The translations under genes were made by a program, and so were the position numbers. A stretch of 64,000 nt of DNA from Vogesella sp. LIG4 (lineage in GTDB: Bacteria; Pseudomonadota; Gammaproteobacteria; Burkholderiales; Chromobacteriaceae), in NCBI RefSeq assembly GCF_900090205.1, contig NZ_LT607802.1, positions 2,979,970 to 3,043,969 of the forward strand, given 5' to 3'. Under the pieces are notes generated by a model. That model ran no database searches, was not told the DNA's origin, and was given only the letters and a program-made list of their open reading frames with translations. Every line of letters starts with the position of its first letter. The first letter of the stretch is position 1. This document shows positions 51,401 through 58,901 of this stretch, one piece after another.

Positions 51401-53782
51401 TGAATAAGTGCCGCAATCCTGGGCAATGCTGAACTGCCTTTGCGGCCCGTTGGGGTTGTTAGGGTCCACCGGCACCGGCGCGCCTGCGCCGGCGGTAAAC
51501 GGGTTGCCGGCATCACCCGGCAGGATGGAGATGTAGTAACGCTTGGTCGGGTCGAGAGCCACCTGGCCGGGGTTGACCGGGGTCTGCTGCGCAGCGGTGG
51601 TGCGGCATACGCCGTTACCGATGTCACATACTGCCGGCACGTGTGCATTGGTGGCCGGGTCGAACACCGTCTGGCCTGCTTCGCAGGCAACCGTGCCTAC
51701 ACACCCAGCTGCCACTACCGGCATATAGCTGGTGTGGAAGTTGGTGCCAAGGCTGGGTACCGGCAGCGGCGGGCAGCTTGCCGGCCGCCCGACGCCGTTG
51801 AGCTGGCAGGCAGGGTCGATCTGGAAGGTGCGATCTTCTTCGATGATCCAGCGGTAGTCGCCGATCGGCTGGCCGGTCGGCCCGTCTTTTACCGTGACGG
51901 CCAGGCCGCTACCACCCTTGAAGGTGACGGTGACGAGTGCCGGGGCCGAACTGGTGCTCTGCGAGTTGATGGCGGTGTAGTGGAAGGTGACCGTGGCCAT
52001 GCCGGCGCCTGTAGGCGGGGTGGTCGGCATGGCGGTAAACGAACCATCCCGGTTCAGGGTGACGGTTCCGCCTACCACGCCGGTCGCTGTGCCGGCTGTC
52101 AGGGCATGCCCGGCCGGGTCGGTGGCGTAGGCCAGTACACCAGGTGCGCCGATCTGCAGCTGCGAGGCGATGTTGCTGGTGAAGTTGGCGTTATTCGCCG
52201 TGGGCGCGCCACCCAGGGTGCAACCGGCTGCATGCACGCTGGCATCGCATTCCTGAATCGTGGCGGTATGCGTCACCGTGCCGTTCACCAGGAAGGTGAA
52301 GCTGCCGCCGCAAGCGCCGGCCGAAGGCGGGGTATAGGTAAAGGTGCCGTTGGACTGAAATGCCAAGGCCGTGGCGCCGCCAGCCAGGCTGACGGTACCC
52401 AGTACCGCACCGTTGGCGCCGGTGGCATTGGCCAGCACACCCTTGCTCGGATCCTGCACCATCAGGGTCATGCCGGAGGCGCAGTAGTAGGTTTTATCCT
52501 GGGCGGTGACCGCGGCATTGGCGATAGGCAGGGTGCCGCCGTTAATGCTGATATACCCCTGCATGCCGCCATCGCGCTGGTTGTTGGTGGACAGGCTGAG
52601 TTCGCGGTCGAACACCGGCAGCGTTGCTGCCGCGGCCGGGGCGCTCATCATCACGTCAAAGGTCTTGCCCGCCGCCAGGAATACCTGGCTTTGCACCCTG
52701 GCATTGCCGGGTTTGACGTTGCCGTCTTCGGCAATGAGCGAGACACCGGAAACCGCAGGGGTGCCGGTTTGCGCACCGATGATGGACGGTACGTGCATGC
52801 GCAGCCCGGCGTTTACGAAGCGCACGAGTACCTGGCCGGTGCTTGCGGGCGCGGCGATGGCAAATTGCGATTTGCTCGGGTTGGCCCGGTCAAAGGAAAC
52901 GCCGTTGATCAGGTAGTAGCGCGGGTCGTAGTTGACTGCGGGCGGATAGCAGGTGCCGTAATTCGCGGAGCTTGCGTTGCCGCACTGGCCCGGCTGGCCG
53001 GACCAGACTGCCGTTTCGCTGAAGCCGGTGGTGTGAACGGCCTTGTCGACGGCGGCGTTCTGCACCGGGTCGATTTCACTGAGCAGCAGCGGCACGCTGG
53101 CATCGTAGCCGATGCCGGGGTAGGCCTGCGCCAGGGTGGCGCCAGCGGCGGGCGTGCGTACTACCAGCATGCCGTACAGACCCATGGGGCCCTGGATGGC
53201 TGGGTGCGTACCGGACTCGATCAGATAGGTGCCCGGCTTGAGATTGTTCCAGGTCAGGGGCACGGTCTGCCCGGTGGCAACTTCAGTGCCGAACGACTGG
53301 ACACGAGCGCCCTGCGCCGGCGGGGTGAATGTTGCCGTCCCGGTGCCGGCTATCGGCCAGGTGGTCGAGGTCTGCGTCGGGTGTGCGGGGCTGGGCGTTC
53401 TGGTTGGGGACGCGCCAAGGCCGCCGCCCAACTGGCCGACGATCACCAGCGAGGTGGGTATACCCGTTGCTCCTCCCGGGGGCACCGGCAGGCTGTTGGT
53501 CAGGTTGATCGTCAGCGGGCCCGGTGCAACGGTAATCACTACCGGCGACCAGCCAGCGCCTGCATTGGGGTTGCTTGCTGCGCATGTTGCGCCAACCGGT
53601 GCACCGGTGCAGCGATAGCCCCACATGGGCACGGTCTGCCCGTCCGGGAGTGTGGCGGTGGTCGGGACAGCGCTCAGATTGATGCTGGCCGCCACGGTCG
53701 CTCCACTGACTAAGAGAATGGCGGCTGCGAGCCCGGCCCTGACGAAGTCGGACAGCGTCGCCGTGAAGGTATTGGATCTCAT
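45476..53782 (-). CDS. Giant secreted protein: degenerate multicopper-oxidase head, beta-sandwich modules, right-handed beta-helix tail
   Basis: A 2768-residue protein, 8.3 kb. Signal peptide about 1-32. Residues about 33-430 resemble the two neighbouring multicopper oxidases (LPDGQTVPMWGYRC, GTYLIESGTHPAIQG, MGLYGMLVV), but the copper-binding HxH and HCH motifs are missing. About 430-650 are cadherin/Ig-like repeats. About 650-1800 are cysteine-containing beta-sandwich modules of CNA-B/SdrD-like look (FEDDAPLNGEVDVG, LPAGKYVVEVIVPPGYELV). About 1810-1970 is an IPT/TIG-like domain. About 1985-2765 is a parallel beta-helix with repeated GGG.. and N-x-I-x-x-N turns, ending in a DIGAVEF motif common in such proteins. 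GGGAG lies seven bases before the ATG. Presumed extracellular, probably a type II secretion substrate. Catalysis by the head is doubtful. Confidence 0.85.
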   Translation of the reverse strand: MRSNTFTATLSDFVRAGLAAAILLVSGATVAASINLSAVPTTATLPDGQTVPMWGYRCTGAPVGATCAASNPNAGAGWSPVVITVAPGPLTINLTNSLPVPPGGATGIPTSLVIVGQLGGGLGASPTRTPSPAHPTQTSTTWPIAGTGTATFTPPAQGARVQSFGTEVATGQTVPLTWNNLKPGTYLIESGTHPAIQGPMGLYGMLVVRTPAAGATLAQAYPGIGYDASVPLLLSEIDPVQNAAVDKAVHTTGFSETAVWSGQPGQCGNASSANYGTCYPPAVNYDPRYYLINGVSFDRANPSKSQFAIAAPASTGQVLVRFVNAGLRMHVPSIIGAQTGTPAVSGVSLIAEDGNVKPGNARVQSQVFLAAGKTFDVMMSAPAAAATLPVFDRELSLSTNNQRDGGMQGYISINGGTLPIANAAVTAQDKTYYCASGMTLMVQDPSKGVLANATGANGAVLGTVSLAGGATALAFQSNGTFTYTPPSAGACGGSFTFLVNGTVTHTATIQECDASVHAAGCTLGGAPTANNANFTSNIASQLQIGAPGVLAYATDPAGHALTAGTATGVVGGTVTLNRDGSFTAMPTTPPTGAGMATVTFHYTAINSQSTSSAPALVTVTFKGGSGLAVTVKDGPTGQPIGDYRWIIEEDRTFQIDPACQLNGVGRPASCPPLPVPSLGTNFHTSYMPVVAAGCVGTVACEAGQTVFDPATNAHVPAVCDIGNGVCRTTAAQQTPVNPGQVALDPTKRYYISILPGDAGNPFTAGAGAPVPVDPNNPNGPQRQFSIAQDCGTYSTSNAAWTPGGASAQCGHGMGGAPLVNGQTAVSVVLQQTPFQTAKVSVLVFEDDAPLNGEVDVGHEAPGTFGTGLEPGLGGFEIKLFDDAGGTGDATGQMTYDMFNMPLSNALQGMIDPSTGLNACPISKTSQDGLVGMIPTCPKYESDGKTLSPLVGQAIIANLMPGRYGVVATPAADRIAKGEQWLQTNTLDGQKAHDAFIKVGGPAYFQEFGPAGYHVSIGFANPQIINNRRTNAGHTGLCDLAGAVCTSGVSGRITNLHYSRPPNENLYGSGSRDSLAFTQCYVSAGDTDGQDIAFTKCNPDGTFSMSGLPAGTTRLTVFDQWNDQIVDGLATATQLTAGQTKNLGDIPVLQWHTNLYTRTFFDLHGDGVSHDDDPGLTLVPTNIRFRDGSYSNFNNTDLNGFAGFNEVFPLFSWYVVEADTTRYKQTGVHVVYDSGGPVDGTGQAGSGNSNIASNFANTLESSTAHLPGALRFPGAVYCDNADCAGFSIANGPASSAANPSSGSINPPWVTTLGWQGFSGQNSFIEFGKAPFAPSENGGIRGEVIYASTRPFDDPSLLIHTSWTPNVPGVTINLYQEGTAADGSTTLTMVDHTLTSSWDDWAQGFRSNGMPNMNCPGQENGAKDAFFYTLNNSRQWLNAGTPLPNNSQFKCYDGMHAFNQLQPAPYDGMYNFPSIINRDPVSGAPVGAGATNGVAGTRPGSNCTVCVANPADGTPMLPAGKYVVEVIVPPGYELVKEEDKNILIGDNYIAPVTQQFGGLATIFILPDQAAMNATYNATNPQNPTQALGSVAFPRNEGDTGSVETFWPCVGELRIVPDYISLFPGSQEVSPFAGASRHLCDRKEVQLDNQMTVLAKFWLFSSTHVTAHFTGFMLDDFSSEFDPYSPQFGEKFAPPNLPISIKDFAGTEVERTYADQWGIFNGLNYSTWEVNPPNPTGYAPTMMVACMNDPGPILDTRATINGVANPTFNTMITDPSFNPAYSQFCYEIPFMPGQTQYMDTPVVPVQAFASAYNPPDCAYPDTTPAIKQVNGDGVGPYVSAAGHTLTITALGDQTVPNNAYTGPAAGNAPFNQKSITRHYGFGSRCTGLGGACTAVSSVTIGGATATITGWTDTSITVTVPQGIPSCGVDPNDATRHPPLQRTGAGNQTYAAQCGELVITAGNGKKSIDTVTVTVGGKAPTHVNGENGTGNALQAAIDNATPGDLILVGPGTYDEMLIMWKPVRLQGVGAASVTINANTHPSGKMDPWRRQIACLFGVSLNGGVISANNPYDPSGTYTCAANMQRKVDAIPQEPTVGWDPTLNGNIGEMLMEPTLMGAYEGAGITVLGKGVRDVRVRGVLQPDLLCVGTEAMTGGVEPGTCSLLTAQINARDCTDYPSDFFCNPARIDGISVTNSSQGGGGIFLHGFNHNMEVSNNRIFGNAGTLTGGISVGQVEVPPGTTAQNGVTLDPYLYHTHVYVHHNAVTSNASYGDEINSTTPSAAGGVTFCTGADYYHFNYNWVCGNMSSGDGGGMAHFGYSVNGDISHNWVLFNQSNNPTLPTYGGGIIAQGVPPDGTFCENSVTTDQDCAPALGDGAGPGLKIDANLIVGNTAESGKGGGLRLQSINGTDVQNDPTNRKGLWYKVRVTNNIIANNVAGWSGGGVSLQDAVNVDFDNNTVVSNDATASSGVLFNTDGGAQANVGPPHCTNNGTETTCQPITTSNYQPAGLETALNTTNLTAVQTNVNCSGNHPPSACFSNPVTFNNNLFWQNRSFYITVGGLDPAIQGLQNVVSLNPSLNQAGHPTGYCAQGAVYWDIGAYGDTGPANHSSGLTLNPRYSILTSTSGGYNSAAAHNLQPASPGVVSQYCNGARVPPEGGGIGFSVPPGIADTVLPNPLFSLLPSAVPDEGNQWINMTYGPLSLVNASVTSGGAGYNVLLGNYALTAGSPAINSGTSSGAPTFDFFGISRPQNGSWDIGAVEFHNGGQVNPPDGL

Positions 53783-53800
53783 CGCGAGTCTCCCTAGCCG

Positions 53801-55456
53801 CTAGTTGGCTTCGTTGATAACGAAGCTTTGTGGATCGACCAGCATCATCATCATCATGCCGCCCGGGAATATGTTGTTCGTGGTGATCTCGCGCTCATTG
53901 TGCGAGTGCCACATGAAGGCGAAGCCTGCTTCGGATGTCGGCGGGTTCGCGATGGTGCCGGATGGCGGTGTTGAGCCGGTGGCACCTACCGCGCGGATGG
54001 TGGCATCCGGGCCGAGGTAGGGGCTGCCGCCGTACCAGGCACCATTGGTGAAGATGTTGGCGTCCGGCAGGGTGACCGGGCCGCCGCTGGCGACAGTGCC
54101 GAACGGATGGCTTTCCAGCGCCTTGTTGTGATCAGCGCACCACTCGTAGTAGTTGGGCGCCATCGGGTCGGCCGTGTAGTAGCCGTTGGCATCGGGAATG
54201 CATACCACCGGCTTGCCGTTGTAGGCGGCGTATTTCGGGTCGGAGGGGTCAAGGTTGTAGACGCTGCCGGGGCCGGTGGCGGCATGGCCGTACACGTCCC
54301 AGTTCAGCCCCCGGCCGGTCCAGTAGAAGATGCCGTCCATCGTCTCGCCTGGGGTGGTGGTGGTGGTGAACAGCAGCGGCCCGGCCAGCGTTTTCATCGG
54401 GTCTGCCGAGGCGGTCTGGCTGAGAATCAGGTTGCCGTCGCGCGCCAGGATGCGCACGTGGTTGCCGTGTTCGTGGAAGGGGTGCTGCCAGCGGCCGGTG
54501 CCGATGATGCGCAACAACACCAGCTCACCCGGGTGCATGTGCGGGTTGCCGTTGTACGGCTGATGCGGATATTGCATGGCATAGTTCGGGTCCATGTCGT
54601 CCGGCATGGAGCGGCCGTTGATCATGAAATAGGCCGGGTGGTAAAGCTCGGTCAGGATGTCCATGCAGCCGGTGGCTTGCGTGCATGCCATGCCGGCCTG
54701 CTGTTCCGCTTGCTGGTGAATCGCCGGGTCGATCTCGGAAAACTGGAACAGGTACTCGCGGTCGTAGCAGGTGGCGCCGTGGTTGTACGCTGCCGCAGCA
54801 TTGCGAAAATCGACTTGCCCGTCCGGCAGCGTGGCACCGATGGCACGGCAGCCGGCAGGCACGGTGGTGGGCAACACGATGATCGCGCCGTACAGCCCCA
54901 TTTCGACTTGCAGGTCGCCCTGTGTGCCGCTGTAGTAACTGTGGGTGCCGGCATTGGTGGCCATGAAGGTGTAGGTCACCGAACCGCCGTTAGGGGCCTC
55001 CTGGGTCAGCAGGCCTGGCGTGCCGCCGGATGTGGTGACCTGGAAGCCGGGAAACAGGATCGAGGTATTGCCGGCGGCGGCGGGCAGGTTGTTGGTAAGG
55101 GTTACCGTTACGGTGTCACCCTGGTGGACGATCAGCGTCGGACCGGGAATCTGCATGGTCGGGCAGCTCACGTTTACGGCCAGGGCCACGCCAGCGGTAG
55201 CCGGGCTGGACTGGATGGCCGCCGGTGAAAAACCCGCCGGCGCCGTGTGGCAGCCGTAGCCCCAGGAGTAAATGCTCGCGCCATCCGGCTGGCTGATGCG
55301 CTCCGCCGCTGCGACCAGGTCGAAGTGCGGGGTCGAGTTGCCCCCGGTGATGCCCGGCGCGGCGGCTTGTGCCGTCATGCAGATCAGCAAGGCCAGGGCA
55401 GCCGCTGCGAGCCGCCCTAGCTTCGCAATCCACGTGTGATTAATGAAGTGGCTCAC
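53801..55456 (-). CDS. Multicopper-oxidase-family protein with altered copper sites
   Basis: A 551-residue exported protein (signal peptide about 1-33). It belongs to the family by its cupredoxin layout and by HPFHEHGNHVRI, the motif normally in the last domain that supplies type 1 and type 3 copper histidines. The final motif, usually HCHxxxHxxxGM, reads HSHNEREITTNN and then GGMMMMM, so the type 1 cysteine is replaced by serine and a five-methionine run follows. The first-domain HxHG motif is not found, and the usual HSH is replaced by HSYYSG. The start is a GTG at 55456 with AGGAG seven bases upstream; it begins ten bases after the upstream oxidase's stop. Resembles large MofA/OmpB-like proteins; activity unproven. 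Confidence 0.87.
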   Translation of the reverse strand: MSHFINHTWIAKLGRLAAAALALLICMTAQAAAPGITGGNSTPHFDLVAAAERISQPDGASIYSWGYGCHTAPAGFSPAAIQSSPATAGVALAVNVSCPTMQIPGPTLIVHQGDTVTVTLTNNLPAAAGNTSILFPGFQVTTSGGTPGLLTQEAPNGGSVTYTFMATNAGTHSYYSGTQGDLQVEMGLYGAIIVLPTTVPAGCRAIGATLPDGQVDFRNAAAAYNHGATCYDREYLFQFSEIDPAIHQQAEQQAGMACTQATGCMDILTELYHPAYFMINGRSMPDDMDPNYAMQYPHQPYNGNPHMHPGELVLLRIIGTGRWQHPFHEHGNHVRILARDGNLILSQTASADPMKTLAGPLLFTTTTTPGETMDGIFYWTGRGLNWDVYGHAATGPGSVYNLDPSDPKYAAYNGKPVVCIPDANGYYTADPMAPNYYEWCADHNKALESHPFGTVASGGPVTLPDANIFTNGAWYGGSPYLGPDATIRAVGATGSTPPSGTIANPPTSEAGFAFMWHSHNEREITTNNIFPGGMMMMMLVDPQSFVINEAN

Positions 55457-55466
55457 GACTGTTCTC

Positions 55467-57002
55467 CTAGGTGCAGGACTTGGAGGCGGGGTCCACCGCA
55501 TTGCAGATGTGGACCTCGGTCATCAGGCCGCCAAAGTTCTCGGCATCATTCGAGAGATGGTCGAGATTCGGCGTGTACAGGTAATAGGTGTCGCCAACAT
55601 GGAAGGTGCTGGTGTCGCTGGCATCCAGGATCACATCCATCGACTCACCGCCCCCCATCGTGATCGAGTTGGAGTAGTAGGTCGTGTCGTTGCCGGACAA
55701 GTCGCGCAGCAGGCGTGCGTTGACGCCGATCACGTGCATCGGGATGCCGAGCGAGGCCAGTGTCTGGTACTCGCTGACATCCAGATCCGAGATCCGGAGC
55801 AGTGCCTTGCCGCCAACCGGGATGTTGATGATGGTCGGCAGTGGCTGCGAGGCATGCATGGTGCCGTCTGCGGAGGGTGTCTGCAGCGGGCCTTGTGTCA
55901 CCGTGTCGGGGTAGCTGCGACCGTTCAGCAGGAAGTACTTGTCCTTCATGTCGGTGAACGGTTCCGGGTTGAAGGTCATGCCGATGAAGTGGAAGTTCGG
56001 GTCGAAGCCGTGGATCTGGATCGGGTATTCGACGTCGTAGGCGGTGGAACCGTCGCCATCGTTGTAGGTGTACAGGGTGGGGGTGCCGCTCTTGTTATTG
56101 ATGTGCAGCGTGCCGTTGGCCGGGGGCAGCGGGCTGGAGCACAGGATGTCGTCGCCGCACTTGGTGCGCAGGTCGGTCTGCTGTGCCTGCAAGCCGGCAT
56201 ACAGCGTGCCGCTGCTGACCCGGTTCTGGCGTGGCCGCACGAAAATCTGGCCCACCATGCCCATCTGCAGGTGTTCCGGCGGGGTGATGTGGCAGTGCCA
56301 GAAGTAGGTGCCCGCATCCGGGGCCAGGTAGTAGTAGGTGAAGCTGCCACCGATATTGATGGCAACCGAGGCATCCGGCACGCCGTCATAGAACGATGAG
56401 GCATTCGGGTAGCCGTGGAAGTGCACGGTATGCTGCTCGAACAGGTCGGGGCGCATGATCATGCCGACGTTGGTCAGCGTGAGGAAGAACTCATCGTCTT
56501 CGTCGATGGCCATGGTTGGCGCCGGGATACTGCCGTTCATCACGCCTACATCCATGATCTGGCGCGCGTCGACGTGGGTGGTCAGCTGGTTGGGCGGTAC
56601 CGATTCCGGGTCGGGGGTCAGGCCCACCGCGCCGTTGTAGGTGGTGGTCGGTACCGGGTCACCCACGCTGAGCGTCACAAGGCTGGAATCCTGGTTGAAC
56701 ACCGCCGCCGGCTGGGTGCCGGGCACGCCATGGACGATATCGCCCAGGCCAGACAGCGGGCCGAACGAGAACATATAGGTCTGCGTGCCATCCCCCATGG
56801 TGGCGTAGCCATCGCCGCCGGAGATTTGCTGGCACTTGATCGAACCGCCTGCCGGGTTGGGGTTGCCGGCTGCGGGCGGCGTCGGGTGTGCGCTGGTTGT
56901 GGTGGGGCACTGCACCTGGAACGAGGTCGCGAACACAGGCAGTGCGCAGAAAAGCAGCAGCAAGATCGCCATGCTGCTGCGATGGGTTCGAGGACTAAAC
57001 AT
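55467..57002 (-). CDS. Multicopper oxidase with type 1 copper site in the first domain
   Basis: A 511-residue exported protein (signal peptide about 1-26). The first cupredoxin domain carries HTVHFHG (trinuclear-site type) and, 45 or so residues on, YFWHCHITPPEHLQMGM, a complete type 1 copper motif with Cys, two His and Met. The second domain (about 370-500) is degenerate at the corresponding place (LYTPNLDHLS). That order resembles type C two-domain oxidases, which work as trimers. GGAGG lies eight bases before the ATG at 57002. It is the first gene of the oxidase operon and has its own upstream region, including a 14-G tract. Candidate substrates are metal ions or phenolics. Confidence 0.9.
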   Translation of the reverse strand: MFSPRTHRSSMAILLLLFCALPVFATSFQVQCPTTTSAHPTPPAAGNPNPAGGSIKCQQISGGDGYATMGDGTQTYMFSFGPLSGLGDIVHGVPGTQPAAVFNQDSSLVTLSVGDPVPTTTYNGAVGLTPDPESVPPNQLTTHVDARQIMDVGVMNGSIPAPTMAIDEDDEFFLTLTNVGMIMRPDLFEQHTVHFHGYPNASSFYDGVPDASVAINIGGSFTYYYLAPDAGTYFWHCHITPPEHLQMGMVGQIFVRPRQNRVSSGTLYAGLQAQQTDLRTKCGDDILCSSPLPPANGTLHINNKSGTPTLYTYNDGDGSTAYDVEYPIQIHGFDPNFHFIGMTFNPEPFTDMKDKYFLLNGRSYPDTVTQGPLQTPSADGTMHASQPLPTIINIPVGGKALLRISDLDVSEYQTLASLGIPMHVIGVNARLLRDLSGNDTTYYSNSITMGGGESMDVILDASDTSTFHVGDTYYLYTPNLDHLSNDAENFGGLMTEVHICNAVDPASKSCT

Positions 57003-57245
57003 ATTACTTCCCTCCTGCGCGCGGCCATCGTGGCCCGTACGGGACAACATGTTCCATGCCAGCGGCGAGTCGGACTCGCTGCGGCCGTTCCTCTTTCGTC
57101 AATGCTGACTGCGCCAAAGACCATGGCGATTGCAAGGCGTGCGAACGCCGATCCCATCATGTTCAACGTGGAAAAAGACTGCGAAGGCAGTGCTGAGTAA
57201 GCACGCAATTACGTCGTTTTACTTATTCGCTTTCGTATTAGCAGA

Positions 57246-57259
57246 GGGGGGGGGGGGGG
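57246..57259. repeat. Homopolymeric tract of 14 G
   Basis: Fourteen consecutive G on the plus strand, 244 bases upstream of the first copper-oxidase gene on the minus strand. Tracts of this length are prone to slipped-strand length change. Confidence 0.85.
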
Positions 57260-57440
57260 CGGCATGGGGCAACCTCCTACTGATGAGGTAGTGCCCTCCC
57301 CATGCATGACGGTAGGGACGTCAGATTGCAGGGGGCGATAAGGTTGGCCGCAAGGGCCGGGCGGTATGGCGGGTGGGCGGTGGGGGGCAGCGGGTAGCGC
57401 AGGCTGGCAGGCGCAGGCGGGCGCCCACGCCGGAAGGAAA

Positions 57441-57469
57441 ACGGCCCCCTCCATGACAGAGGGGGCCGT
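57441..57469 (-). terminator. Terminator of the ferric-reductase-like gene
   Basis: An 11-base perfect inverted repeat (ACGGCCCCCTC / GAGGGGGCCGT) with a 7-base loop, 11 bases after the stop, followed on the minus strand by TTTTCCTT. Confidence 0.85.
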
Positions 57470-57479
57470 GCAGAGGTCA

Positions 57480-58901
57480 TCAACCGAATTTTTCGGTTCT
57501 TACCGGCCAACCCAGGGCCTGGGCGCTGCGCTTCACATCTTCCATCAGCGCACCCGGCCCACAGGTAAAGGTCGAGAGATGCGGGCTGTGCTGGGCGATG
57601 CGGCTCAGCAGTTCATCCCAGTTCGGGCGGCCACGCTGCACCTTGATCGTTTCACCGTCGTGGCGCTTGAGGCTGGGCAGCGGGGCATCGTGCCCATCCT
57701 GCCCGTCCAGGTAGAGGTGCCAGTGCAGCGAGACATGGCGCCGTCTCGCCAGCGCATTGGCCAGCGGCATGATCCAGTGCAGCAGCTGGGGGTGCCGTAC
57801 CACCCAGACAAAGTGCACGATGCGCTCGCGCTCGCTTTCGATGAAGCCGCGCACCAGGCTCAGGAACGGGGTAACCCCGATGCCGCCACATGCCAGCAGG
57901 CAGTTGGTGCTCAGAATCCCTTGCGCAGCCGGGCTGGCAAAGGGGCCGCGTACATCGACGGCCAGCTTGGTCACACCAAAGTCCGCCAGCTTGGCCAGCT
58001 CGGTGCTCCAGTCGCCGACGGCATTGATCTTGATGACCCATTGCCCGCCGGTCTCGCCGGAGTCCGCCAGCGAGAACGCATGCCAGGAGTCATCCAGTGT
58101 CGGGATGCGCAGCTGTACATAGTGGCCGGGCTTGGTCTCGATGCTGCTAGGCAGGGTGAGGCTGACGATGCCGGGGGCATCCAGGTGCACCCGGGCATAG
58201 AGGCCACGTTGCAGCAGGCTGCGGCGCAGCAGCCATAGCTCGATCAGCAGCACCGGAACGGGCAGCAGCAGCCAGCCCCAGAACGGTGGTTGCACATGCA
58301 GCAGCAGCAGCAGGCCGGCGATGTAGCCGAACAGGTGCCGACGCTGGAAGCTGTCATAGGCGCGTTTGCGGCGGGCGGCACGGGAGGTCCAGCCGAGCAG
58401 CAGGAAGATCGAGCCTAGCAGCAGGCCGCTGATATTGATGCAGGAGGTCGAGCTCCACAGCCGGCTCAGCAGGGCCACCAGCCCCTGGGTGCCGTGTGCC
58501 GGCTGCCCCAGCAGCGCGTCGAGGAATGGCTTGGACAGCGTGGCATCGAACACCAGCCAGCCAATGCCGTGAACCAGCGACATGGTAATGGCTATCCAGC
58601 CAAACAGGCGGTGGCTGCTGCGGAAGCTTTCCAGCGGCAGCCAGCGGCCGATACGAGTGGTTTCGAGCAGGTTGAGCAGGCTGCGCATGACGGGCAGCCA
58701 CATCAGGGCAAGCAGCGGCAGCATGCCCCAGCCCGCGGCATGGGCGGTGCGCAGGGCGAGGTTGATGGGGCCGGACGATTCAAACATGAACCCGTCTCGG
58801 GCCTTGAGGCCGCACAGGACGGCCAAACCAAAAACCCAGGGTAGGCCCAGCAGGAGCGCCGAGCTTATCCGTAGGTTACGGATTTTGGAAGTGAAGAGCA
58901 T
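57480..58901 (-). CDS. Ferric-reductase-like transmembrane flavohaem oxidoreductase
   Basis: A 473-residue inner-membrane protein of the FRE/NOX superfamily. The N-terminal half has about six membrane helices with four histidines suited to two b haems (FRSSHRLFG, SLVHGIGW, FQRRHLFGY, LLLLHVQPP). The C-terminal half (about 245-473) is a flavin reductase domain: HAFSLAD (FAD), ACGGIGVTPFLSL and FTCGPGALM (NAD(P)H). It could move electrons from cytoplasmic NAD(P)H across the membrane to periplasmic carriers or metals. The start at 58901 is taken from the conserved membrane start; an in-frame extension of 35 residues is possible but less likely. It lies between the secretion genes and the copper oxidases, on the same strand. 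Confidence 0.9.
   Translation of the reverse strand: MLFTSKIRNLRISSALLLGLPWVFGLAVLCGLKARDGFMFESSGPINLALRTAHAAGWGMLPLLALMWLPVMRSLLNLLETTRIGRWLPLESFRSSHRLFGWIAITMSLVHGIGWLVFDATLSKPFLDALLGQPAHGTQGLVALLSRLWSSTSCINISGLLLGSIFLLLGWTSRAARRKRAYDSFQRRHLFGYIAGLLLLLHVQPPFWGWLLLPVPVLLIELWLLRRSLLQRGLYARVHLDAPGIVSLTLPSSIETKPGHYVQLRIPTLDDSWHAFSLADSGETGGQWVIKINAVGDWSTELAKLADFGVTKLAVDVRGPFASPAAQGILSTNCLLACGGIGVTPFLSLVRGFIESERERIVHFVWVVRHPQLLHWIMPLANALARRRHVSLHWHLYLDGQDGHDAPLPSLKRHDGETIKVQRGRPNWDELLSRIAQHSPHLSTFTCGPGALMEDVKRSAQALGWPVRTEKFG

Larger units (their letters stand above)
57003..57479. promoter_or_regulatory. Upstream region of the copper-oxidase operon, with poly-G tract
   Basis: A 477-base gap holding the operon promoter, the poly-G tract at 57246-57259 and the terminator of the reductase gene at its right end. 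An AT-rich segment (57205-57240) next to the tract is the likeliest core promoter zone. No confident -35/-10 pair is claimed and no gene is seen. Confidence 0.55.

Noticed and set aside
46817..53713. Long plus-strand frames opposite the giant oxidase/beta-helix gene
   Set aside because: They mirror the repetitive Asn/Gly/Thr codons of the sense gene and show no recognisable domain; the sense frame has a signal peptide, ribosome site and domain structure.
40657..57002. Interpretation as a classical copper-resistance (copAB/pco) operon
   Set aside because: No CopB, CopC or CopD-like protein is present and the oxidases lack CopA-style Met-rich repeats. The giant protein and secretion genes do not fit simple copper detoxification.
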